A stretch of DNA of 64,000 nt from Blautia sp. SC05B48 (GCF_005848555.1 NZ_CP040518.1:2107001-2171000), one strand, 5' to 3'; numbered from the stretch's first letter, positions 32,974-42,590 are shown. Made by a program: numbers and translations. The notes: generated from the letters alone by a model not told the origin.

Positions 32974-34695
32974 CTACATATTGTAATATGCAGCATACAA
33001 TCCATTCTTCTCAAGCAGTTCAGCATGAGTGCCTCTTTCGGCGATACCCTCCTCCGTGATCACAATGATCTCATCCGCATCACGGATCGTAGAAAGCCGG
33101 TGCGCGATCGTAATGGTAGTACGATTTTTTGAAAGTTCCTCCAGACTCTTCTGAATCCAACGTTCGCTTTCGTTATCCAGAGCGCTGGTGGCCTCATCCA
33201 GGATCAGGATCGGAGGATTCTTAAGGAATACACGTGCAATGGAGATTCGCTGCTTCTGTCCGCCGGAAAGGCGTGTGCCACGTTCTCCCACATAAGTATC
33301 GTATCCATCCGGCAGCTCCATGATAAAGTCATGGATACTCGCACATTTGGCGGCTTTGATGATCTCCTCATCGGAAGCTCCGGGCTTTCCATAGGCAATA
33401 TTATCCTTGATGGTTCCATCAAAAAGATAGACATCCTGCTGTACCATACCGATCTGGCTTCGAAGGCTCTTAAGAGTCAGCCCGCGGATATCCTTTCCGT
33501 CTACAGTAATGGAACCGCCGATCACATCATAAAATCTGGGCAGGAGAGAGCAGATCGTGGTTTTTCCGCTTCCGGAAGGTCCCACCAGGGCAATGGATTT
33601 TCCTGCCGGGATATCAATAGAGATATCGGAGAGCACAGGAGTTTCATCATCGCTGTAATGAAAAGAAACATGGTCGTAACGCACATGTCCTTTCACGTCC
33701 GTAAGCTCTGCAGCGTTGTCTGCATCCCTGATCTCGGATTCTGTTTCCATCACATCCAGGAAACGGCGGAAACCGGAAAGACCCTTCTGCATCATTTCCA
33801 CAAGTTCCACCAGGATCTGGATGGGGCTGATAAAGATTCCGATATACAGGGCATACATGGCAAGATCTGCAGTCTGCATTTCACCCTGAGCGATCAGATA
33901 GCCGCCGTAAACAAGAGTTACCAGGTACATCATGCCCTGGAAGAAAAGATTGGAACTCATGAAGCTTCCCATGCAGTGATAATTATCTCTTTTGGAAATA
34001 AGGAACGCCTCATTGCTTTTCTTAAATTTGGCACGCTCGATGTCCTCGTTTGCGAAGGACTGTACCACGCGGATTCCGGAAAGCGTATCCTGAAGACTGG
34101 CATTTACATCTCCGATCTTACGACGGTTTTCCATGAAGGTTTCCTGCATTTTTGCATTCTGGCGGAAGGAAAACACAAACATCACGATCACCAGGAGGAT
34201 CAGCGGCAGTGCAAGTTTTTTGTTGATAAAGAACAGGAAGATAAAAGCACCGACGATCTTTACCAGGGAGATAAAAAGATTCTCTGGACCATGATGTGCA
34301 AACTCGGAAATGTCAAAAAGGTCACTGACCAGCTTACTCATCATCTGACCGGAATTATTCCTGCTGTAATAGGAAAAAGACAGCTCCTGGTAATGGTCAA
34401 AAAGCTCCCGGCGCATATCACGTTCCATCTTTGCACCCATCATATGTCCCTGATAGGTTACATAATATTTGCAGAGACTCTGCACGATGTACATAACAAA
34501 AAGAGAAGCTGCGATCACAGGGAGGGCATGAAGAATAATATCCTTATCCTGTGTAAAGAGAGTTTTTGTCATAGTACGAAGAATCTGGGGATAGGCAAGA
34601 TCTACCAGACTGATAACGGCTGCACAGATCAGGTCAATAAAAAAGACCGCTTTGTACGGGCCGTAGTAGTGGATGAATTTCTTGATGGTATTCAT
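32974..34695 (-). CDS. ABC exporter, fused membrane and ATPase domains
   Basis: 573-residue half-transporter. Six TM helices occupy about the first 310 residues. The NBD has Walker A GPSGSGKTT, Q-loop, signature RLSGGQKQR, Walker B ILILDEATSALD with the catalytic Glu, and H-loop TIAHRLSTI. All catalytic motifs are intact, so it can act as a homodimer of the MsbA/BmrA kind; lipid, drug or peptide export are all possible. The start at 34695 was chosen over an upstream frame start because AACGGAGGTAC lies 8-9 bases before it. No regulator is adjacent. Confidence 0.9.
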   Translation of the reverse strand: MNTIKKFIHYYGPYKAVFFIDLICAAVISLVDLAYPQILRTMTKTLFTQDKDIILHALPVIAASLFVMYIVQSLCKYYVTYQGHMMGAKMERDMRRELFDHYQELSFSYYSRNNSGQMMSKLVSDLFDISEFAHHGPENLFISLVKIVGAFIFLFFINKKLALPLILLVIVMFVFSFRQNAKMQETFMENRRKIGDVNASLQDTLSGIRVVQSFANEDIERAKFKKSNEAFLISKRDNYHCMGSFMSSNLFFQGMMYLVTLVYGGYLIAQGEMQTADLAMYALYIGIFISPIQILVELVEMMQKGLSGFRRFLDVMETESEIRDADNAAELTDVKGHVRYDHVSFHYSDDETPVLSDISIDIPAGKSIALVGPSGSGKTTICSLLPRFYDVIGGSITVDGKDIRGLTLKSLRSQIGMVQQDVYLFDGTIKDNIAYGKPGASDEEIIKAAKCASIHDFIMELPDGYDTYVGERGTRLSGGQKQRISIARVFLKNPPILILDEATSALDNESERWIQKSLEELSKNRTTITIAHRLSTIRDADEIIVITEEGIAERGTHAELLEKNGLYAAYYNM

Positions 34696-34958
34696 CGGAA
34701 AAAGTACCTCCGTTTTTATGAAATGTATAGTGTTGTCTGAGCAAAAAACATTGCTGCCGGACATTCTATGTTTATCTTATCATAAGTAAGAATAAAGTCA
34801 AGATAAGTGAATTTCAGGTCTGTTTCGTTTCTGCATACTTTCTGAGAATAGAAACTATATGGCTGCTGTTCACAGGAAATATTCCGCGAGGGATTGTTGG
34901 CAACGGAGCGGATAGTGATATGAGGAGATATCTTTTTTGGAAAAAATCAAATTACTCC

Positions 34959-34987
34959 TTGACACAGAAGAACAAAACCCGTATAGT
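34959..34987 (+). promoter_or_regulatory. Promoter of the glucose PTS gene
   Basis: Consensus TTGACA (34959-34964), 17-base spacer, TATAGT (34982-34987). Transcription would start just upstream of the RAT element. Confidence 0.8.
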
Positions 34988-34999
34988 GTATTTCAGATT

Positions 35000-35090
35000 T
35001 GGTGTGTAACTGATAAGCAGGCATTAACCAGTCATAAATGTTATTATTTTTATTTGACGTTTATGGGGGTTGGTGTCTTTTTTTTGTTGC
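35000..35090 (+). promoter_or_regulatory. RAT antiterminator element overlapping a terminator (ptsG leader)
   Basis: At 35000-35030, TGGTGTGTAACTGATAAGCA and the following GGCATTAACCA match the RNA target of BglG/LicT/GlcT-type antiterminators. Its 3' arm (AACC, CATAAA) can instead pair with TTTATG and GGTT near 35077-35090, followed by a run of eight T. The two structures exclude each other, as in known antitermination leaders. The GlcT-type protein encoded downstream of the PTS gene would bind here. Confidence 0.75.
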
Positions 35091-35140
35091 CCACTTAAAA
35101 GACTCCCGCTCCAAAACGTCGAAAGAAAAGGAGAGAGAAC

Positions 35141-37393
35141 ATGAAAGACAAGATTTTCGGAGTTTTGCAGCGCGTGGGACGTTCCTTTATGCTTCCCATA
35201 GCAATCCTTCCTGTGGCAGGCCTGCTTCTTGGATTCGGCAGTTCCTTCACAAATGAAACAACCATTGCAACCTACGGACTTCAGAAGCTTTTGGGAGACG
35301 GAACGATTTTACATGCACTCCTGATCATTATGAACAAAGTCGGAAGCGCGGTATTTGATAACCTGCCGCTGATCTTTGCAGTAGGTGTGGCCATCGGTAT
35401 GGCAAAAAAAGAGAAAGAGGTAGCAGCTCTTTCTGCACTGATTGCTTACTTCGTTATGAATGTAGCCATCAATGGTATGCTGGTAGTAAATGGTAAGATC
35501 ACAGCAGACGGACAGATCGCAAAAAGCGTTCTGGAAGGTACTGTAACATCTGTCTGCGGCATCCAGTCCTTACAGATGGGTGTGTTTGGCGGTATTATCG
35601 TCGGCCTTGGTGTTGCGGCTCTGCACAACCGTTTTCATAAGATCGTGCTTCCAAACGCACTTTCCTTCTTCGGTGGTTCCAGATTTGTGCCCATCATTTC
35701 CACCATTGTATATATGTTTGTGGGAATCCTGATGTATTTCGTATGGCCGGCAGTCCAGAACGGTATTTATGCTTTGGGCGGTCTTGTAACAGGCAGCGGC
35801 TATATCGGAACTTTGATCTTCGGTATTATCAAACGTGCGCTGATCCCCTTCGGACTTCATCACGTATTTTATATGCCATTCTGGCAGACAGCCGTTGGCG
35901 GGACTATGGAGGTTGCAGGCCAGATGGTACAGGGCGGACAGAACATCTTTTTCGCCCAGCTTGCAGATTCCGCAAATGTAGCGCATTTCAGCGCAGATGC
36001 AACAAGATATTTTTCAGGAGAGTTCATTTTCATGATCTTCGGTCTTCCGGGAGCAGCTCTTGCCATGTACCGCTGTGCAAAGCCTGAGAAGAAAAAAGCA
36101 GCAGGCGGACTTCTTCTTTCCGCAGCCCTTGCATGTATGCTTACAGGAATCACAGAGCCACTGGAGTTCTCTTTCCTGTTTGTAGCTCCTGCATTGTTTG
36201 CGGTACAGGTTGTTCTTGCAGGCGCGGCTTATATGATCGCACATATGCTGAACATTGCAGTAGGACTTACCTTTTCCGGCGGTTTCCTTGATCTGTTCCT
36301 GTTCGGGATCCTTCAGGGAAATGCAAAGACAAGCTGGCTCAGGATTATCCCGGTAGGTATCATTTACTTTATTCTCTATTATGTGATCTTCACCTTCCTG
36401 ATCAAAAAGTTCAACTTCAAGACTCCGGGACGTGAGGATGACGACACAGAAACAAAGCTTTATACAAAAGCAGATGTAAACGCGAGAAAAGAAGTCGGAA
36501 AAGCCGGTGAAACAGCAGGAAGCACATCCGCAGATCCGGTAAGTGAAGCCATCACAGCCGGTCTTGGCGGAAAGAAAAACATCAGTGATGTGGACTGCTG
36601 TGCAACAAGACTCCGTATCACCGTCCATGATGCAGCAAGAGTTAACGACGACATTCTGAAAACAACAGGCTCCAGAGGAATCGTGAAAAAAGGCCAGGGC
36701 GTGCAGATCATCTACGGTCCCCAGGTAACTGTGATCAAATCCAAGCTGGAGGATTATCTGGAGACAGCGCCGAATGAATATTTTGAAGGTGCAAATGAGA
36801 AAGAAACAGACAATGCGGAAAATCAGGCTCAGTCGGATACAGAGCGTACAGCAGAAAGTACAGGTGAGGCTGTTCAGAACACAGCTCCGACATCCGAAGC
36901 CAACACGCAGCCGGAGAAAAAGGTTCTCAGAACAGCGATTGTCTACAGCCCGGTAACCGGTATCGCCGCAGACCTTTCCACAGCGCCGGATGAAGGCTTT
37001 GCGGAAGGAATGATGGGAGAGGGTGCGGTAGTCACACCGAAGGACCCGGTGATCTGTGCTCCGGAAGACGGCGAGGTAGAGTTTATTTTTGACACAAAGC
37101 ATGCTATCGGATTCCAGACAGATACAGATCTTCCAATGCTTCTCCATATCGGAATTGACACTGTAAAGCTGGAAGGAAAAGGCTTTGAGATTCTGGTAGA
37201 GCAGGGACAGCATGTGAAAAAAGGCGAGCCGTTGATGAAGATCGACATCCCATATCTTACAGAAAACGCTCCGTCCTTATGTTCTCCGATCCTTTGCACA
37301 GAGATCGAGGATAATCAGAGAGTACGCCTTCTTGCCAATGGAGAGATCAAGGCAGGAGAGCCGCTGTTCGCAGTAGAGACTGTGGAAGAATAA
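35141..37393 (+). CDS. ptsG: Glucose-type PTS permease, EIICBA
   Basis: Sugar phosphotransferase permease of 750 residues in the order EIIC (about 1-425; GSAVFDNLPLIFAVGVAIGMAK, GITEPLEFSFLFVAPALF), EIIB (about 460-545; active-site Cys in DCCATRLRI, C487) and EIIA of the Crr type (about 610-750; phospho-His in LLHIGIDTV, H669, and the second His in TKHAIG). A Glu/Thr/Gln-rich linker of about 60 residues separates EIIB and EIIA. It imports and phosphorylates glucose, possibly also N-acetylglucosamine. The ATG follows AAGGAGAGAGAAC. Control is by the RAT/terminator leader upstream. Confidence 0.93.
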   Translation: MKDKIFGVLQRVGRSFMLPIAILPVAGLLLGFGSSFTNETTIATYGLQKLLGDGTILHALLIIMNKVGSAVFDNLPLIFAVGVAIGMAKKEKEVAALSALIAYFVMNVAINGMLVVNGKITADGQIAKSVLEGTVTSVCGIQSLQMGVFGGIIVGLGVAALHNRFHKIVLPNALSFFGGSRFVPIISTIVYMFVGILMYFVWPAVQNGIYALGGLVTGSGYIGTLIFGIIKRALIPFGLHHVFYMPFWQTAVGGTMEVAGQMVQGGQNIFFAQLADSANVAHFSADATRYFSGEFIFMIFGLPGAALAMYRCAKPEKKKAAGGLLLSAALACMLTGITEPLEFSFLFVAPALFAVQVVLAGAAYMIAHMLNIAVGLTFSGGFLDLFLFGILQGNAKTSWLRIIPVGIIYFILYYVIFTFLIKKFNFKTPGREDDDTETKLYTKADVNARKEVGKAGETAGSTSADPVSEAITAGLGGKKNISDVDCCATRLRITVHDAARVNDDILKTTGSRGIVKKGQGVQIIYGPQVTVIKSKLEDYLETAPNEYFEGANEKETDNAENQAQSDTERTAESTGEAVQNTAPTSEANTQPEKKVLRTAIVYSPVTGIAADLSTAPDEGFAEGMMGEGAVVTPKDPVICAPEDGEVEFIFDTKHAIGFQTDTDLPMLLHIGIDTVKLEGKGFEILVEQGQHVKKGEPLMKIDIPYLTENAPSLCSPILCTEIEDNQRVRLLANGEIKAGEPLFAVETVEE

Positions 37394-37430
37394 GAAATTT
37401 TTCAGCAATAATATAGATGATTGGTTTTGT

Positions 37431-37463
37431 GAAAAGCGCGCCTAATGCCCGGGCGCGCTTTTC
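37431..37463 (+). terminator. Rho-independent terminator after ptsG
   Basis: GAAAAGCGCGCC (37431-37442) pairs with GGCGCGCTTTTC (37452-37463). Confidence 0.8.
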
Positions 37464-37632
37464 CTGTGGCAAAGAAAATAACTGTCCGTCAGAAGGACTT
37501 TACACAAAAGACAGATTCTGTTACGATAAAGAAAATCGATAGCTGCAGACAAAAATGTTGACTGAAAATCCGGGGCAGACAGTGGTGGAATGTGGAAAAG
37601 CAGCAGGATATATAAAAATGGTGGGGAAAAAG

Positions 37633-38460
37633 ATGTACAGAGTGAGCAAGGTATTGAACAATAACGGCATCATTGCCATAGATATGGAAGAAAACCAGGA
37701 ATATGTGCTTCTGGGAAAAGGTGTGGGATTTGGAAAGAAGGTCAGCCAGCGTTTTGAGGCTCCGGCAGACTGTACCCTTTACAGGCTGGCTCAGGAGACA
37801 GAACGTGGCTCAGCAAAAGAACTGGCAAAGAGCGTAGCACCGGAATTTCTGGAGATCGCAGATGAGATATTGAGAGAAGCTGAGAAGACCTTTGGGGATA
37901 CCATAGACAGAAGGATCCTGTTTCCCCTTGCTGATCATATTTCCTTTGCAGTGGGACGTATCCGGAATCATGAGCAGATCAGCAATCCCCTGACGGATGA
38001 TATCAAGGTGCTTTTTTACAGCGAATTCAAGGTGGCGGAGGTGTTGAAGAAGATCCTGAAGGAGCGGATGGATATTGAAATCGACGAGCATGAAGTGGGA
38101 TATGTGGCACTTCATATTCACTCAGCACTTGGAGATGAAAAGGTGTCTGTTGCCATGCAGACAGCAAGAACGGTACGGGAATGCATCGCCATGATCGAGA
38201 TGGCCACAGGAAGAAAGATCGATGTGATCTCCCTGTCCTACAACCGTATGATGAACCATATCAAATATATGGTAGCCCGTGTCTCCACAGGGGAGACACT
38301 GAAGCTGGATATGAATGAATATATAGAAGAAAAATATCCGGAATCCTACAGAATCGCAGAGGATGTCTGCGAGAGTCTGGGCAAAAGCCTTGGGAAAAAG
38401 CTGGACCCTATCGAGATCGGTTATCTTGCCATGCATATTGAGCGGACAGTGGAGCAATAA
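37633..38460 (+). CDS. glcT: BglG/GlcT-family transcriptional antiterminator
   Basis: 275 residues: an N-terminal RNA-binding CAT domain (MYRVSKVLNNNGIIAIDMEE through GKGVGFGKK), then two PTS regulation domains with conserved His in PLADHISFA and VALHIHSAL (PRD1) and MMNHIKYMVAR and LAMHIERT (PRD2). PTS phosphorylation of these His residues sets its activity. The adjacent EIICBA gene and its RAT leader are the evident target. The start at 37633 gives the standard family N-terminus and follows GGTGGGGAAAAAG; an earlier in-frame ATG at 37555 adds 26 unrelated residues. Confidence 0.9.
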   Translation: MYRVSKVLNNNGIIAIDMEENQEYVLLGKGVGFGKKVSQRFEAPADCTLYRLAQETERGSAKELAKSVAPEFLEIADEILREAEKTFGDTIDRRILFPLADHISFAVGRIRNHEQISNPLTDDIKVLFYSEFKVAEVLKKILKERMDIEIDEHEVGYVALHIHSALGDEKVSVAMQTARTVRECIAMIEMATGRKIDVISLSYNRMMNHIKYMVARVSTGETLKLDMNEYIEEKYPESYRIAEDVCESLGKSLGKKLDPIEIGYLAMHIERTVEQ

Positions 38461-38488
38461 ATATAAATGGCTGATCCGCCTCAGGGAT

Positions 38489-39367
38489 TTACACAATAAA
38501 TTCAATAGCTTTTTTGACAGCAGTACTCATGGCAGTACTGCTGTTTGTGACTAAGCAGACCTCTCTCTGAGGGAGCGGCTCCTTAAGCTGAAGGGCAAAA
38601 ATCTTCCCGTCATTGATCACTTCCCGGGCAAGGGGCTCGGGGTAAAAGCCGATTCCCAGATTGTGGACGATCATGGGAAGGACCTGGTCTGTAGTTGCTG
38701 CCTCGATGTCAGGATGAAAAGAAACACGGTTTTCCATAAAGTAATTCATATACATTTCTCTGGTGCTGGTCCCTTCCGCAAGACCTACAAAGGGCAGATC
38801 CTGAAGCTCATGGATGCTGATAGGGGCAGTGGTCAGATCCTTATATTTGCTTCCGCATACAAGGATCTCCCGGTAACGCAGGAGACTTTTTTTCTGTAAA
38901 GGTTTGCGGATGGAGATCGGAGTGGTGACAATAGCGAAATCCACCGCATAATTTTTCAGTGCCTGTACTGCCTGAGGAGTAGAATGGTTAAAGAGGCGCA
39001 GGCGAACATGGGGATATTGCTCGCGGAACAGCTCCAGCTTTTCGAGAAGGATCAGACGCAGGGCATTTTCGCTGGCGCCGATGGAAACCAGACCATGCTC
39101 CAGCTCTCCGTTCTGGCGGATCTCCTCCTCGCCGATGGACAGCTGCTCAAAAGCCAGGGCAACGTGTTCATAAAGTTGGCGGCCTTCCGGTGTAAGTGCG
39201 ATTCCCTTGTTGGAGCGGAGAAAGAGCGTACATTTCAGCTCCTGCTCCAGGTTGTTCATACAGCGGGTGATATTTGGCTGATTGTTGTGAAGAGCTCTTG
39301 CTGCCTTGGTAAAGCTCTTATACTGGGCTACATAATAAAAGATCCGGTAGTAGTCGTAAGTGATCAT
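38489..39367 (-). CDS. LysR-family transcriptional regulator
   Basis: 292 residues. The N-terminal winged helix (FYYVAQYKSFTKAARALHNNQPNITRCMNNLEQEL) is typical, and the effector domain starts near residue 88. It is divergent from the YoaK-like gene, with a 124-base gap that holds a promoter and the palindrome TTTGCTTCTGAGCAAA at 39430-39445. By LysR habit it probably regulates itself and the divergent gene. The ligand is not predictable from the sequence. Confidence 0.88.
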   Translation of the reverse strand: MITYDYYRIFYYVAQYKSFTKAARALHNNQPNITRCMNNLEQELKCTLFLRSNKGIALTPEGRQLYEHVALAFEQLSIGEEEIRQNGELEHGLVSIGASENALRLILLEKLELFREQYPHVRLRLFNHSTPQAVQALKNYAVDFAIVTTPISIRKPLQKKSLLRYREILVCGSKYKDLTTAPISIHELQDLPFVGLAEGTSTREMYMNYFMENRVSFHPDIEAATTDQVLPMIVHNLGIGFYPEPLAREVINDGKIFALQLKEPLPQREVCLVTNSSTAMSTAVKKAIEFIV

Positions 39368-39423
39368 GTATTGTCTCCATCCTGTGATATGATTTTAATA
39401 TGTTTACGATATTAATAATACTT

Positions 39424-39452
39424 TTTACATTTGCTTCTGAGCAAACTATAAT
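39424..39452 (+). promoter_or_regulatory. Promoter and palindromic operator candidate in the lysR/yoaK-like gap
   Basis: TTTACA (39424-39429), a 17-base spacer and TATAAT (39447-39452). The spacer is largely the perfect inverted repeat TTTGCT/AGCAAA (39430-39445), which fits a LysR T-N11-A box and would overlap RNA polymerase. Confidence 0.55.
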
Positions 39453-39491
39453 ACACCCGAGGAAAAAAATCAATGACAGGAGTGATTTAGA

Positions 39492-40181
39492 GTGGTTTCA
39501 GGAGGCAGAAAGCTGCAGAGCGCAGACCGGCAGATGTCAGAAGCTTTTATCACAAGTGTATTTCTGGCAATGTCCGGCGGATTTCAGGATGCCTACACAT
39601 ACTTTACAAGAGATGAGGTGTTTTCCAACGCCCAGACAGGCAACGTGGTTCTGATGAGCCAAAATTTTATGACAGGACAGTGGGGAGAGGGCTTAAGGTA
39701 CCTGTTCCCTGTTTTAGCCTTTGCCATTGGTGTTGTAGCGGCGGAGCGGATCCAGAGTACCTTTAAATATGCAAAAAAACTTCACTGGAGGCAGATGATC
39801 CTGCTGATCGAGATCCTGATCCTTTTTGCGGTGGGATTTATGCCGGGAGAATTGGATATGCTAGCAACCGTACTGGTATCCTTTTCCTGCGCCATGCAGG
39901 TACAGACCTTCCGGAAGGTGGGCGGTTATTCCTATGCAAGCACCATGTGCATCGGAAATTTACGAAGCGGCACGGCGGCGTTGTCCGTGTATTGTCGTGA
40001 AAAACGTCCGGAACAGTTGAAGCAGGCTCTTTATTATTTCGGAATAATTTTCTTTTTTGCCATTGGAGCCGGTGGCGGAGGAAATCTGTCCATGAGGCTG
40101 GGGATCCCGGCAATCTGGGTATCGGATGTTTTGCTTCTGATCAGCTTTATTCTGATGTTTTCCAGTAAACATAGAGATTAG
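39492..40181 (+). CDS. YoaK-like membrane protein (DUF1275)
   Basis: 229 residues with about six hydrophobic segments. SGGFQDAYTYFTRDEVFSNAQTGNVVLMS is the family signature near the N-terminus, and CIGNLRSGTAALSVY resembles the second repeat. DUF1275 proteins are membrane proteins of unknown function. A GTG at 39492, with AGGAG about ten bases upstream, is taken as start; ATG 39534 is possible. The next gene starts 16 bases after the stop. The LysR gene upstream is divergent. Confidence 0.85.
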   Translation: MVSGGRKLQSADRQMSEAFITSVFLAMSGGFQDAYTYFTRDEVFSNAQTGNVVLMSQNFMTGQWGEGLRYLFPVLAFAIGVVAAERIQSTFKYAKKLHWRQMILLIEILILFAVGFMPGELDMLATVLVSFSCAMQVQTFRKVGGYSYASTMCIGNLRSGTAALSVYCREKRPEQLKQALYYFGIIFFFAIGAGGGGNLSMRLGIPAIWVSDVLLLISFILMFSSKHRD

Positions 40182-40196
40182 AAAGGGTGAGGAATT

Positions 40197-40952
40197 GTGG
40201 AAAACAGCACATTATTCCCAAGAGAGGAAAAGGCGGAGCTTTTATTTGAAAAGATCCTGAAGGATCCGGAGGCGTGCAGACGGCTGACGGAGACCTTCTA
40301 TGAATCCATGGATGCGGATACAGACATAGAATGCGGATATCTTCCTCCGGAAAAATTCGCCTATGCATTGCTGGACGCATATAAAAACCGTGATCTGACA
40401 GCTCTCCTTATGGCGATCTGCCAGAACAGTATGTTTGATCTTCTGCGAAATTCTTTTCTGGCACCGTTCAGGTTCAATGCAGATGGACAGGAGAATCCGG
40501 TATTTCTCACAGATGAAAAAGGAAATTTTCTGCGGGAAAAGGGAATCCATGTAAGTGACAGGGATTACGACCGATTTCGCAGGATATACAGGGAGAAACC
40601 TGGTGTAAAGATGTATCTGGCGTATGGCTACCGGAAGCGCCATGCCTATGATGAAGATACCATGGAAGTAGAAGAGTACAAAATGGGCGAACATATCGGT
40701 GTGCTGCTGGTGTATGAGCTTCCGGACAGCGTAAAGGAAAAAGAAACGGAGGCACAGGCCTATGCGGCTGTATGGGATATCATGATGGCAATTCAGAAGA
40801 AGCTTCCAAGAGCTTTTGTGTATTATGGGCAGGATTCTGTGGAGGATGGTGGAAAACGTTATGACGGACTGGGCGTTTTTCTCCCCATCCATAAATTTGC
40901 GGACCGCCTGGAAAAAATGATCGGGATCGCTGATGAGATCGTAATGAAATAG
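40197..40952 (+). CDS. Unrecognised 251-residue cytosolic protein
   Basis: No family recognised. The protein is hydrophilic, without signal peptide or membrane segments and rich in charged residues. Segments that might be conserved are FLAPFRFNADGQENPVFLTD, VKMYLAYGYRKRH and KRYDGLGVFLPIHKFADRL. It starts at GTG 40197 after AAGGGTGAGGAATT, 16 bases behind the YoaK-like gene, so the two are probably co-transcribed. A long terminator hairpin at 40961-41038 follows. Coding quality (codon use, ribosome binding site) supports a real gene. Confidence 0.8.
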   Translation: MENSTLFPREEKAELLFEKILKDPEACRRLTETFYESMDADTDIECGYLPPEKFAYALLDAYKNRDLTALLMAICQNSMFDLLRNSFLAPFRFNADGQENPVFLTDEKGNFLREKGIHVSDRDYDRFRRIYREKPGVKMYLAYGYRKRHAYDEDTMEVEEYKMGEHIGVLLVYELPDSVKEKETEAQAYAAVWDIMMAIQKKLPRAFVYYGQDSVEDGGKRYDGLGVFLPIHKFADRLEKMIGIADEIVMK

Positions 40953-40960
40953 AATGTACA

Positions 40961-41038
40961 AAAAAGGACTGCTTTTGTATTGCTCCGGTTATCAGAAGGA
41001 TAGCTGATGACCGGAAGCTACAGAAAGCAGTCCTTTTT
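40961..41038. terminator. Bidirectional terminator between converging genes
   Basis: AAAAAGGACTGCTTT (40961-40975) pairs perfectly with AAAGCAGTCCTTTTT (41024-41038). An inner CCGGTTATCAG/CTGATGACCGG stem extends it. Confidence 0.85.
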
Positions 41039-41047
41039 GTATGCCCA

Positions 41048-42376
41048 TCAGGTGCAGTAGCGGAACATTTTGTCCGTAAGGATCCTGGCGAAAATAAGGC
41101 CCAGGGGAAGAGCAACGATGATCAGGATCGCAGCTGCAAACCAGGAGGCGGAAACATTCAGGGACATGATCCCCAGATTGTAGATCGCCCGGTAGAGATA
41201 AAGCCCCGGGACCATGATCACAATGGATGGTACGGTAATGGAAATTCTGGGATATCCCACTTTTGTTTTGATGAGGGAGGCCAGAAGTCCGGCGGTCAGT
41301 GCTCCGAGAAAAGCTGCGGCAGCAGGTGGAAAACCGGCAAGATCAACAAGTTCCAGCCGGAGTGTGTTGGACAGTGCACCGATGAAAGCGGCAGCTGCGG
41401 CTAGACGGACAGGGCTGTTGAACATGACCGAAAAGCCGAATACCCCGCAGAAGCTTGCCAGAAGCCGGAACAGGATCCTCTGAGCTGCCGAAAGCTCCAG
41501 AGGCAGGAAATCCACAGGTTTCAGATGAAGAAGCAGTGCCATTAGCCAGGCAGAGACAGCAGCCACCATTACAACAATAATGGCGTAGGCCAGTCGTTCC
41601 AGACCGGAACGCATATCCAGCTTGGCAAGGTCGATCCCGCTTGTGATAAACGGAAAGCCTGGAATGATAAACAGCATGGAACAGATGTATCCGGCCTCAT
41701 GCTGGACGGAAATGTGGAACAGAAGCTCTGCCAGCTTCAGGAAGCCTGCATATACAAGACAGGCAGAGGAAACAGAAACTGCAATGCACATAAACAGAGT
41801 AAAATGATGCTTGCCAAGCTTGCAGCGGATGGCGTTTCCGATGCCTGCGCCTGCAAAAGCCAGGATCATTTCCAGCGGGCCACCGCCCAGAAGAAAAGTA
41901 AATGCACCACAGGCCAGTGCAGAAGCCAGTCCCAGGGATGCAGGGGAATAAAGCCCGTGGATCCGCTCGATCTCATCTAACTGACTGTGCAGTGCTTCAC
42001 CGCTCATATGGATACCCTCCGCAGGAAAATCACTGACAAAATGTTCCAGCCTGTTCAGTCTGGAAGTATTTACGCCGGTGGTAGTCAGACTAAGTGCATG
42101 GGAAAAACTGCTCTCACCGTCAAAGCAGGTGTAGCTTATAGACATCAGTCCGATATCTGCGGAACAGGTGATACCAAGTGCTTCTGACAATGTATTCATG
42201 GAACTCCGTACCCGCCAGGCACCGGTCCCACAGGAGAGAAGCATCATGCCTGTACGGCCGATCAGGGAAGCTTTTTCGGAAAGAGAAGCTTCGGTGATGG
42301 GCTGGTTGTTCCTGGCGCTTACGTAGTTGTGCCAGGGGATTTCCATATGATTACGTTTGATTAGAATATCTGACAT
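41048..42376 (-). CDS. ThrE-like threonine/serine exporter (fused two-domain form)
   Basis: 442 residues. The N-terminal cytoplasmic part (about 1-135) has SLIGRTGMMLLSCGTGAWRVR, followed by about ten TM segments covering both ThrE domains (PF06738-type, then PF12821-type: GALTAGLLASLIKTKVGYPRISITVP and IVIMVPGLYLYRAIY). Full fusions of this kind export threonine and serine in Corynebacterium; in Clostridia the two halves are often separate. The ATG at 42376 with GAAGTG before it is preferred to a GTG three codons earlier. The gene is divergent from pckA across a 321-base AT-rich gap. Confidence 0.85.
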   Translation of the reverse strand: MSDILIKRNHMEIPWHNYVSARNNQPITEASLSEKASLIGRTGMMLLSCGTGAWRVRSSMNTLSEALGITCSADIGLMSISYTCFDGESSFSHALSLTTTGVNTSRLNRLEHFVSDFPAEGIHMSGEALHSQLDEIERIHGLYSPASLGLASALACGAFTFLLGGGPLEMILAFAGAGIGNAIRCKLGKHHFTLFMCIAVSVSSACLVYAGFLKLAELLFHISVQHEAGYICSMLFIIPGFPFITSGIDLAKLDMRSGLERLAYAIIVVMVAAVSAWLMALLLHLKPVDFLPLELSAAQRILFRLLASFCGVFGFSVMFNSPVRLAAAAAFIGALSNTLRLELVDLAGFPPAAAAFLGALTAGLLASLIKTKVGYPRISITVPSIVIMVPGLYLYRAIYNLGIMSLNVSASWFAAAILIIVALPLGLIFARILTDKMFRYCT

Positions 42377-42562
42377 AGAAATCACTTCTTTCTATATATT
42401 AAAATCATATAGTTGCTATTATAAATATATATAATAACTATAATCAGATATATTGTAGCCATTATTCTGAAAAAGTCAAGTGTAGATGAAATAAAATCTG
42501 ACAGTACTAAAACGTCACTGTTAAAGATTTATCATTTTTTTGCGGAAAATGAATTTTTTTGG

Positions 42563-42590
42563 TTGCTTTTACGTACAATTTATGTATAAT
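42563..42590 (+). promoter_or_regulatory. Promoter of pckA
   Basis: TTGCTT (42563-42568), a 16-base spacer, TATAAT (42585-42590). The roughly 100-base leader behind it can fold two hairpins (GGAAT/ATTCC at 42607-42621, GCAGG/CCTGC at 42626-42645). The rest of the 42377-42562 gap is AT-rich with no recognised element. Confidence 0.6.

Noticed and set aside
33331..34740. 469-codon open frame on the plus strand opposite the ABC exporter
   Set aside because: Mirror frame of an intact conserved exporter; residue composition is non-protein-like.
36014..37213. 399-codon minus-strand frame opposite the PTS gene
   Set aside because: Antisense to the EIIB/EIIA domains, with Cys-rich low-quality sequence.
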